A DNA stretch of 27,115 nt from Bacteroidales bacterium UBA3290 (GTDB lineage Bacteria > Bacteroidota > Bacteroidia > Bacteroidales > UBA932). Where the stretch lies: positions 164,272 through 191,386 of the forward strand of contig DETK01000038.1 of the NCBI GenBank assembly GCA_002361615.1, given 5' to 3'. The notes under the pieces were generated by a model, which was not told the DNA's origin, made no database searches, and saw only the letters and a list, made by a program, of their open reading frames with translations. The position numbers and the translations under genes were made by a program. Numbering within the stretch: the stretch's first letter is position 1; every line of letters begins with the position of its first letter. Positions 15,677-21,605 of the stretch are shown here, one piece after another.

Positions 15677-15684
15677 TATTTTTG
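15677..15684 (+). promoter_or_regulatory. -7 element (TATTTTTG) for the ThuA operon
   Basis: This exact TAnnTTTG match ends 31 bp before the ATG at 15716. It is 14 bp from the opposing DUF1349 box, so the two promoters overlap and probably compete or are co-regulated. Confidence 0.65.
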
Positions 15685-15715
15685 ACAAACCATCCGTCCC
15701 CGACCGATTCCGACC

Positions 15716-16546
15716 ATGAAAACGCGCATCTTTCTGATATGGATTGCACCGGCGCTGGTGTTTGCGAGCCTGTCCGGATGGCTGCTTGTCGGATGCACGC
15801 CGGGCAGCAGGAACGCCGCAGGACGCTTTCAGGGAGAGAATCTCCCCGCCAGCTATGCTGCGGAGCCCCGCTTCAAGGCATTACTGTATTATTCCGACGA
15901 AGTCGAAGAAGCGCATCAGCAGTTTGCGCACCAGGCCATAGATTTCTTTCACCGGCTGACCTTCGGAGAGGGATGGACCCTGGACGTGTCCACCCGTTTG
16001 GCAGACAAGGGTGATCTGGCTCAGTACGACCTCCTTATCATGCCTGACGTGGCCCCGGGAACGCCGGAGGAACGGGCACTTTTCGAGACCTATATGGAGC
16101 ATGGCGGCGGATGGCTGGGATTCCATGCGGCCGGATACAACGACTTGACTACAGGATGGGACTGGTTCCGCGACTTCCTGGGCGGTGTCCGTTTCCTGTG
16201 CAACAACTGGCCCCCGCAGCCCGCTCTGGTAGATATCGAGGGGCACGACCACGCGGTCACCCGGAATCTTCCGGACCAGTATGTGGCGCCGGCATCGGAG
16301 TTCTATCAGTGGCAGCCTGACCTGCGCTCCAATCCCGACGTCCGTATCCTGGCCTCCCTTTCCCCGCGCAATTATCCGCTCGGCATCAAGGATATCGTTT
16401 TCGGCGGCGATTTCCCGGTCGTCTGGACCAACACCCGTTACCGCATGGTCTATATCAATATGGGCCACGGCGACCAAACTTTCACCGATGCAACGCAGAA
16501 CCTGCTGTTCATCAATGCCCTGCGCTTCGTCGCCGCCTCTCATTGA
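15716..16546 (+). CDS. ThuA-domain lipoprotein
   Basis: The 276-residue protein carries a hydrophobic signal ending in LLVGC (Cys27), so it is probably a lipoprotein. From about residue 52 it matches the ThuA family (PF06283), a flavodoxin-like glutamine-amidotransferase-type fold. The landmarks are KALLYYSDEVEEAH, YDLLIMPDV, GGGWLGFHAAGY, the DHAVTRNLP region and EFYQW, then FPVVWTNTRYRMVYINMGHG. ThuA proteins take part in trehalose or related disaccharide metabolism in rhizobia, and in Bacteroidota they are frequent in glycan loci; the reaction is not established. It is the first gene of a rightward operon, 46 bp before the GH27 alpha-galactosidase. Confidence 0.88.
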   Translation: MKTRIFLIWIAPALVFASLSGWLLVGCTPGSRNAAGRFQGENLPASYAAEPRFKALLYYSDEVEEAHQQFAHQAIDFFHRLTFGEGWTLDVSTRLADKGDLAQYDLLIMPDVAPGTPEERALFETYMEHGGGWLGFHAAGYNDLTTGWDWFRDFLGGVRFLCNNWPPQPALVDIEGHDHAVTRNLPDQYVAPASEFYQWQPDLRSNPDVRILASLSPRNYPLGIKDIVFGGDFPVVWTNTRYRMVYINMGHGDQTFTDATQNLLFINALRFVAASH

Positions 16547-16592
16547 AAGCTGGGCATCAACGATCCGAGACAGTAATAATAAACCACAGATA

Positions 16593-17903
16593 ATGAAATC
16601 TCACATCTTTCTGACTTTCATCGCAGCAGCCGTGCTGCTTGCCAGTCCGGCTCCCGCTCAGGAGCGCAAGCCGGATGCCCCCGGTGCCAAATGGGAAGGT
16701 CTGGCCGACACGCCGCAGATGGGCTGGAGCTCGTGGAACAAATTCCAGACCGACATCAACGAAGACCTGATCAAGGATATAGCCGACAGGATGGTCTCGC
16801 TGGGGCTCGTCGATGCCGGATACGTGTATCTCAATCTCGACGACGGATGGCACGGTGAGCGCGACGAGCGCGGATTCATCCACGAAGATCCCGCGAAGTT
16901 TCCTTCCGGAATGAAGGCATTGGCCGATTATCTCCATGCAAAGGGCATCAAGCTGGGTATCTACAGTGATGCCGGGACCAACACCTGCGCCTGCTATGCG
17001 GGCAGCCTCGGACATGAGTACCAGGATGCCTTCATGTACGCTTATTGGGGCGTCGATTACCTCAAGTATGACTGGTGCTACACCAACGACATCAACCCGA
17101 AAGGCGCTTATGCGCTGATGCGCAATGCCCTTCGCGCGGCTGGCCGCCCCATCTTTTTCAGCATGTGCGAATGGGGGAGCAGCAAGCCTTGGGAATGGGC
17201 TGCAGAAGTCGGCCATTCCTGGCGTACCACGGGTGATATCGGCGTGGGCTTCCTGCCTATCCCGCAGCGCTATGACGAGAATGGCAACAAGATGTGGACG
17301 CCGCTCGGCGTGATGCCGATCGTGGACCTTAACGAGCCGCTCCGGAAGTATGCCGGCCCCGGCCATTGGAACGATCCCGACATGCTCGAAGTCGGCAATG
17401 GCATGACAGATGCCGAAGATCGTGCCCATTTCACCCTCTGGTGCATGATGGCCGCACCGCTCATCCTCGGCAATGACATCACCGATATGCGCCCCGAAAC
17501 GCTTGCGATCATCACCAACCGCGACGTGATTGCCATCGATCAGGACCCGCTGGGCATCCAGGGCCTGCGCCTGAAGACAGACGGTGACATCCAATACTGG
17601 TTCAAACCACTCTCTGGCGGTGACTGGGCCTTCTGCATCTTGAATGTCGGCCCTGAACCGGCAGATGTCACCATTGACTGGTCCAGCCTCGAGGTAAACG
17701 ACGATCTGAGCGGCCGCAGCACGGATTTCGCCACGGTCAACTATGCCGTCAAAGATTTGTGGAACGCCTCCGCCAAGCCCTTCACGACCCTTGTAAAGGG
17801 AAAAGGCAAGCTGCGCAAGAAGATGGTACAGAATCCGGCCTCGGTTGTCGTAGGCTCCCACGATGTGGCCGTCTTCAGACTTTCGCCTGTTGCCTCCCGT
17901 TAG
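16593..17903 (+). CDS. GH27 alpha-galactosidase, exported
   Basis: The start is taken at the ATG at 16593, which opens a good Sec signal peptide (MKSHIFLTFIAAAVLLASPAP, cleavage near residue 22). The longer open frame overlaps the ThuA gene and is rejected. The mature part of the 436-residue protein is a GH27 barrel: TPQMGWSSWNKF (40-51), NLDDGW (81-86), GIYSDAGTNTCACY, YLKYDWCY with nucleophile Asp160, SMCEWGSSKPWEW, and WRTTGDI with the RxxxD acid/base Asp215. GHWNDPDMLEVGNG and RDVIAIDQDPLGIQG follow, then a C-terminal beta-sandwich. The expected reaction is hydrolysis of terminal alpha-1,6-linked galactose from raffinose-type sugars or galactomannan in the periplasm. It is 4 bp upstream of the next gene. 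Confidence 0.95.
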   Translation: MKSHIFLTFIAAAVLLASPAPAQERKPDAPGAKWEGLADTPQMGWSSWNKFQTDINEDLIKDIADRMVSLGLVDAGYVYLNLDDGWHGERDERGFIHEDPAKFPSGMKALADYLHAKGIKLGIYSDAGTNTCACYAGSLGHEYQDAFMYAYWGVDYLKYDWCYTNDINPKGAYALMRNALRAAGRPIFFSMCEWGSSKPWEWAAEVGHSWRTTGDIGVGFLPIPQRYDENGNKMWTPLGVMPIVDLNEPLRKYAGPGHWNDPDMLEVGNGMTDAEDRAHFTLWCMMAAPLILGNDITDMRPETLAIITNRDVIAIDQDPLGIQGLRLKTDGDIQYWFKPLSGGDWAFCILNVGPEPADVTIDWSSLEVNDDLSGRSTDFATVNYAVKDLWNASAKPFTTLVKGKGKLRKKMVQNPASVVVGSHDVAVFRLSPVASR

Positions 17904-17907
17904 CAAT

Positions 17908-18609
17908 ATGAAAACCAGACCGATCGTCGGTGTTCTCCCGCTTTGGGACATCGACCGCAGCAGCCTGTGGATGCTGTCGGGGTATATGGAGGGCATCCGC
18001 CTTGCCGGCGGCACGCCGATTATCCTGACCTTCGACCTTGAAGATTCTGAGGTCGAACGATTGGTGAGCCTGTGCGATGGCTTGCTTTTTACGGGTGGAC
18101 AGGATGTACATCCTTCCGTGTACGGAGAGGAAGATAGCACCGGCAAACTCATCCCGTGCCAGAAGCGTGATATCCTGGAAGTCAAGGTGTTGAAAGCAGC
18201 TCTGGAGGCCGACAAGGCGATCTTCGGTATCTGCCGCGGCCTTCAGTTGATCAATGCCGCCCTCGGCGGGACGCTCTATCAGGATCTGCCGACTGAGCAT
18301 CCTTCAGCGATCGCCCACCGGCAGGCCAAGCCCTACGACAGGCCCACGCATACCGTCTCTTTGACGGGTGACCTGGCTAAGTTTCTGAAGAAAGATACCC
18401 TGTCGGTCAACACGCTTCATCATCAGGCCATCCGCGACCTGGCGCCGGGCCTTGTGCCCGTGGCGACCTCGCCCGACGGCCTGACCGAAGCCTTCGTGAA
18501 GCCGGGCGCCCGCTACCTCTGGGCCGTGCAATGGCATCCGGAATATCTCCTCCACAATGATCCTGACAGCCGCGCCCTGTTCGAGAACTTCGTACGGCAC
18601 TGCTTCTAG
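17908..18609 (+). CDS. Class-I glutamine-amidotransferase-like hydrolase (peptidase C26, PuuD-like)
   Basis: The ATG at 17908 follows the alpha-galactosidase stop by 4 bp; an open extension upstream overlaps that gene and is rejected. The 233-residue protein fits the gamma-glutamyl-gamma-aminobutyrate hydrolase family. It has a PIVGVLP start, LFTGGQDVHPSVYGE (60-74), the nucleophile elbow FGICRGLQLIN with Cys109, HHQAI, and AVQWHPEY with His210 and Glu212 completing the triad. It has no signal peptide, so it is cytoplasmic. Relatives remove glutamyl groups from gamma-glutamyl-GABA or similar compounds. Why it is the last gene of an alpha-galactosidase operon is unclear. Palindromic copy 3 begins 40 bp after its stop and could act in transcript ending or stability. 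Confidence 0.92.
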   Translation: MKTRPIVGVLPLWDIDRSSLWMLSGYMEGIRLAGGTPIILTFDLEDSEVERLVSLCDGLLFTGGQDVHPSVYGEEDSTGKLIPCQKRDILEVKVLKAALEADKAIFGICRGLQLINAALGGTLYQDLPTEHPSAIAHRQAKPYDRPTHTVSLTGDLAKFLKKDTLSVNTLHHQAIRDLAPGLVPVATSPDGLTEAFVKPGARYLWAVQWHPEYLLHNDPDSRALFENFVRHCF

Positions 18610-18648
18610 CTTTCTTAAGTGCACACAGTTTTTCTCTTCTTCCTCCTT

Positions 18649-18767
18649 TTTCCGCTGCAACGGACGCGGCAGATAATCAACACTTTATGAAAGTTGATGG
18701 GTGTCTTTTTGAGGGGGATCAGGTTTTGGAAGTGATTGATAATCAGGTGTGTACATTGCAGCGGAAA
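18649..18767 (+). repeat. Dispersed palindromic element, copy 3 (119 bp, most decayed core)
   Basis: The left arm TTTCCGCTGCAACGGACGC and right arm GTGTACATTGCAGCGGAAA are symmetric about base 18708. The inner region keeps AAAGTTGAT on the left and GGGGGATCAGG on the right, but they no longer pair well. The left inner motif AGATAATCA is A-type and the right TGATTATCA (read on the minus strand) is B-type, so the copy has the same orientation as copy 2. It sits between the C26 hydrolase and HAD-like genes, with a pyrimidine-rich left flank and a G-rich right flank like copy 2. Confidence 0.75.
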
Positions 18768-18812
18768 GAGGGGCGGAGGGATGGGCAGTCGGTGGATGTC
18801 GAAAAGAATCAG

Positions 18813-18820
18813 TATATTTG
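18813..18820 (+). promoter_or_regulatory. -7 element (TATATTTG) for the HAD-like gene
   Basis: This exact TAnnTTTG match ends 35 bp before the ATG at 18856 and gives a predicted leader of about 30 nt. It shows that the HAD-like and phosphatase-family genes have their own promoter, separate from the operon upstream. Confidence 0.65.
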
Positions 18821-18855
18821 TAAATCAAAGCGGATAGGCACGCAGGAGATAACCT

Positions 18856-19269
18856 ATGGAAATAGCCAAAGCTTTTGAAACCGCATTCCGCCGCAAGCGG
18901 GAGAAGAACTGGGAGAAGATCTATGTGGTCGTGGACATTCACGACACGATTCTGCGTGCCTGCTATGAGGATGAGGAGACCTACGACTATCTGCCGTATG
19001 CCCGACCGGCCCTGCAGCTGCTCTCCAACCGGGATGATATCTGCCTGATTCTCTGGAGTGGATGCTATCCGGACCGGCTGGAAACCTATCGGCAGCGCTT
19101 TGCCGCGGACGGTATCCATTTCGACTACATCAATGAAAACCCGGAAGTCGGGAACTCCGCCTTCCAGAACTTCGACAAGAAACTCTACTTCAACGTCGGC
19201 ATCGACGACAAATTCGGCTTCGATCCGGAAACCGACTGGGTCCGCGTGATGGAAACCGTCGCGCTATAG
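18856..19269 (+). CDS. Small HAD-like protein with altered DxD motif
   Basis: The 137-residue product looks like a cap-less HAD-superfamily domain. It has a hydrophobic strand ending in VVVDIHDTIL (24-33), then LILWSGCYP as the motif II strand, and VGIDDKFGFD as the acidic motif IV. Standard HAD phosphatases have DxDxT, in which the second Asp is the acid/base. Here the order is Asp27-Ile-His29-Asp30-Thr31, so His occupies the acid/base position. I recall similar Bacteroidota proteins with D-V-H-D-T, so this may be a family trait and not a mutation. Activity may be lost or changed. No signal peptide is seen. It lies 32 bp before the exported phosphatase-family gene and is probably co-transcribed with it. 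Confidence 0.75.
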   Translation: MEIAKAFETAFRRKREKNWEKIYVVVDIHDTILRACYEDEETYDYLPYARPALQLLSNRDDICLILWSGCYPDRLETYRQRFAADGIHFDYINENPEVGNSAFQNFDKKLYFNVGIDDKFGFDPETDWVRVMETVAL

Positions 19270-19301
19270 GGAAAAGTGTTCGGTAAATATTCAGGATATA
19301 T

Positions 19302-20276
19302 ATGGTTAAAAGATGGATCTTTGGACTTTCTGCGGTGGCTGTCGGCGTTTTCCTGCTGATGGCGTTCGCCGCGCGCCGGCCGTCTGACTTCCGGCTCCTG
19401 TACTGGAATATCCAGAACGGGATGTGGGACGGGCAGCCGGATCATTATGACCGTTTCGTCGCCTGGGTCAAGGCACAGCGTCCCGATGTCTGCGTGTTTT
19501 GCGAGGCTGCGACAATCTACAAGGATGGGACCGATGACTATATGCCTGAAGAGGAGCATTATCTGCCGGAGGGATGGAGCGAGCTTGCCCGCCGTTACGG
19601 GCATAAGTACATCTTCCTCGGAGGATGGCGGGACGACTATCCGCAGGTGATCACTTCCCGCTACCCGATCGAGGCGGTGGCCCGCATTACGGGCAACGCG
19701 GACACGCTGGTTTGTCACGGAGCGGGCTGGGCACGTCTCCGGGTCCATGGCAAGGAGTTGAATATCGTGTCGCTGCATACCTGGCCGCAGGCCTACGGCT
19801 ATGGCGTTCCGAAGGAAGACAGGGAGCGGAGCCGGGCTGCCCGCGAGGGGGACTATTACCGTCGTACCGAAATGGAATACATCTGCCAGCACACGATCGG
19901 CACCATGCCCGCTGGCGAGGCCGCCGGCCAGTACTGGATGATGATGGGCGACTTCAACAGCCGCTCCCGCGTGGACAACTGGGTGTATCAATACCCGGAA
20001 GATGATTCCCGGCTGCTGGTGCACGACTATATCCTGGCGGAGACGCCATATCTCGACGTGGTCCACGAGCGCCATCCCAACGATTTCTATACCACGACGG
20101 GCGGCCGTGCCCGCATCGACTACGTGTACTGCACCCGGCCGCTCTTTGACTGCATCGTATCCGACCGGATCGTATCGGACGACTACACCACGCCCGTCCG
20201 CAACCCGCAGAAGATCTCGAACTTCTGGCACCCTTCCGACCACCGGCCGATCGTCGTCGATTTCTTGTTGAACTGA
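19302..20276 (+). CDS. Endonuclease/exonuclease/phosphatase family protein, membrane-anchored or exported
   Basis: The 324-residue protein starts with a hydrophobic segment (about 5-22) that is a signal anchor or signal peptide. The EEP fold (PF03372) follows with all main motifs: LLYWNIQNG (Asn36), VCVFCEA (Glu68), IVSLHTW (His159), MMMGDFNSRS (Asp217, Asn219), ARIDYVY and the C-terminal SDHRP (312-316, Asp and His). These make up the metal-dependent phosphodiesterase site, so it should be active, but its substrate (nucleic acid, lipid or sugar phosphate) is open. The last 54 bases and about 100 bp downstream are duplicated at the right edge of the window. Confidence 0.88.
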   Translation: MVKRWIFGLSAVAVGVFLLMAFAARRPSDFRLLYWNIQNGMWDGQPDHYDRFVAWVKAQRPDVCVFCEAATIYKDGTDDYMPEEEHYLPEGWSELARRYGHKYIFLGGWRDDYPQVITSRYPIEAVARITGNADTLVCHGAGWARLRVHGKELNIVSLHTWPQAYGYGVPKEDRERSRAAREGDYYRRTEMEYICQHTIGTMPAGEAAGQYWMMMGDFNSRSRVDNWVYQYPEDDSRLLVHDYILAETPYLDVVHERHPNDFYTTTGGRARIDYVYCTRPLFDCIVSDRIVSDDYTTPVRNPQKISNFWHPSDHRPIVVDFLLN

Positions 20277-20376
20277 GGATCGGGTCCTCTCCGCTTGCGA
20301 TTTCCGCCAAACAGGCGCACGATAGTCGCCATTATGCGAAGCAGGAGGCCGATTGCGTTGCGCCAACAGCCGATTT
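20222..20376 (+). repeat. 155-bp direct repeat, left copy
   Basis: This segment covers the last 55 bp of the phosphatase-family gene and 100 bp downstream. It reappears at 26939-27093 in the same orientation with three mismatches (152 of 155 identical, offset 6717 bp). Identity stops sharply at both ends. Confidence 0.95.
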
Positions 20377-20390
20377 CGGGCATTGGCGCA
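20359..20390. terminator. Inverted repeat downstream of the phosphatase-family gene
   Basis: Arms TGCGCCAA (20359-20366) and TTGGCGCA (20383-20390) form an 8-bp perfect stem, with an inner CCGA/TCGG match. It lies about 80 bp after the stop and could stabilise or end the transcript. No T-run follows, so a classical intrinsic terminator is not certain. The second copy of the direct repeat is broken inside this hairpin. Confidence 0.4.
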
Positions 20391-20467
20391 CGGTCACTAG
20401 CCTCCGACGTATGTCAGTGGCCGCGTCTCGTGCGGCAGTTTGGCGAAAGATGCCCGGATCGGAAGAT

Positions 20468-21385
20468 TTACGGCTTCATGTATTCGCAGGGGATGCCGAC
20501 CAGGCATTTGCCGCAATAGCCGGGATCGTTTTCTTTTCTTAGTGATCCGGCGTAGGTACGGCACTCCTTGAGGTTGCGGAGGTTTTCCAGGGTGATGGCG
20601 CCGGCGGGGCAGCGGTTGACGCAGGCTCCGCAATGGATGCAGTTCTCGTAGGGATCCTTGTATTCGGAAGCGGTGGGTTCCATTTCGCAGTCGAGGATCA
20701 TCGAGGCGAAGACGCCGCTGCATCCCGATCGGGTGATCAGGTGTCGATGGACGCCGAAGGTCCCGAGGCCGGCAGCGAAGGCTACGTGACGGTTCGACCA
20801 GGAAGTGGAGTAGTGCACATCCTCCTTGCCGCCGCTCATGACGGGGTGCTGTTCAATTTTGAAGGCCGGGTCTTTGGTGGGGATATGATAATTGATGCCC
20901 AGGCTTTCCAATTCGGCGGTCAGGCCTTCGATGAAGGCATTCAGGATCTGGCCGTGTTTGCCGTAGCCGTAGTTCCAGGCCTCGTTGGTGGCCGTCTTGG
21001 CCGCGCGGTGCCGGGTCCGAATGGCCGAAGAGACGGGGAAGAAGAATACGACGACGGACTTGGCCTCCGGCATCCATTCCTTCGGTGCCCGCCACTGCGA
21101 ACCGATGACCTCATCGCGCCGGAATGTTTCAAACAGGGGGTTGTCGGCGCTGGCGAAACCGATCAGGGGTGCATCCAGGACAGGAACGACAATCTGTTCG
21201 CCCGGCAAGAGCACCGTATTGTTTTCCAATTGGGAAAATACCCTCTCAGCGGCGGCCAGCAGAGCACGATTATTCTCATTTTCCTTCCGTCTTGTGCAGG
21301 AAGAGACCAGAACGTCCAACGGAGTGACAGTCATCGCAAGGGCTCCTGCCCCGGCAATTTTCAGGAATTGCCTTCTGTTTATCAT
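20468..21385 (-). CDS. Tat-exported QueG/RdhA-like iron-sulfur protein
   Basis: The ATG at 21385 is chosen because it opens MINRRQFLKIAGAGALA, a textbook twin-arginine signal; 16 in-frame residues upstream would bury it. The signal ends near VLVSSC (Cys30), a possible lipobox. The 305-residue protein resembles the COG1600 epoxyqueuosine reductase and reductive dehalogenase core: AKSVVVFFFPVS, a long helix region, and SNRHVAFAAGLGTFGVHRHLIT. The ferredoxin-like C terminus follows, with C249-x2-C252-x2-C255-x3-C259P and further cysteines at 275, 291, 294 and 300, enough for two 4Fe-4S clusters. QueG is cytoplasmic, whereas this protein should be exported like RdhA. Binding of a cobamide cofactor is plausible but no direct motif is claimed. 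The substrate is unknown. Confidence 0.85.
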   Translation of the reverse strand: MINRRQFLKIAGAGALAMTVTPLDVLVSSCTRRKENENNRALLAAAERVFSQLENNTVLLPGEQIVVPVLDAPLIGFASADNPLFETFRRDEVIGSQWRAPKEWMPEAKSVVVFFFPVSSAIRTRHRAAKTATNEAWNYGYGKHGQILNAFIEGLTAELESLGINYHIPTKDPAFKIEQHPVMSGGKEDVHYSTSWSNRHVAFAAGLGTFGVHRHLITRSGCSGVFASMILDCEMEPTASEYKDPYENCIHCGACVNRCPAGAITLENLRNLKECRTYAGSLRKENDPGYCGKCLVGIPCEYMKP

Positions 21386-21405
21386 GGTTTTGTCCTTTGG
21401 TGCAT

Positions 21406-21413
21406 TAAATATA
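21406..21413 (-). promoter_or_regulatory. Possible -7 element (TATATTTA) for the iron-sulfur protein gene
   Basis: The minus strand reads TATATTTA, one base from TAnnTTTG, 20 bp upstream of the ATG at 21385, in an AT-rich stretch. No -33 box is clear. The position supports the ATG at 21385 over the upstream ATG at 21433, which would lie before the promoter. Confidence 0.45.
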
Positions 21414-21453
21414 ATAAAAAACCGATGAATCACAGAACGTCGGGTCTTGCGAT

Positions 21454-21490
21454 GGGGAGAGAGGGAGGAAAGGGGAGAGGATTGGGAGGG
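21454..21490 (+). other. G-rich tract, possible G-quadruplex
   Basis: Five runs of three or four G (21454-21457, 21463-21465, 21472-21475, 21484-21486, 21488-21490) are separated by 5, 6, 8 and 1 nt. One loop is slightly longer than the usual quadruplex limit. The tract lies about 50 bp upstream of the promoter of the EF-hand gene. Similar G-rich stretches precede the helicase and HAD-like genes. Confidence 0.35.
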
Positions 21491-21536
21491 TTTGTGCTAA
21501 GGTGGGTGGCGTGGAGGGATGAAAACGGCTGGACAG

Positions 21537-21567
21537 TTGATTATTTCGTGCAAATTCATTATATTTA
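21537..21567 (+). promoter_or_regulatory. Promoter of the EF-hand membrane protein gene
   Basis: TTGA (21537-21540), a 19-bp spacer and TATATTTA (21560-21567) approximate the Bacteroidota promoter. Transcription would start near 21572, about 34 nt before the ATG at 21606. Confidence 0.5.
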
Positions 21568-21605
21568 TTGGCTGAAACCAGAATCCCGAATCAATATCAT
21601 TTCAT

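Noticed and set aside
16281..16592. Upstream extension of the alpha-galactosidase frame
   Set aside because: It overlaps the ThuA gene in another frame; a proper signal peptide starts at 16593.
16557..18215. A 552-codon minus-strand frame opposite GH27 and the C26 hydrolase
   Set aside because: It spans two genes with intact catalytic motifs on the plus strand and is therefore a shadow.
19185..20366. 393-codon minus-strand frame opposite the HAD-like and phosphatase-family genes
   Set aside because: Antisense shadow; the plus-strand genes carry all expected motifs.
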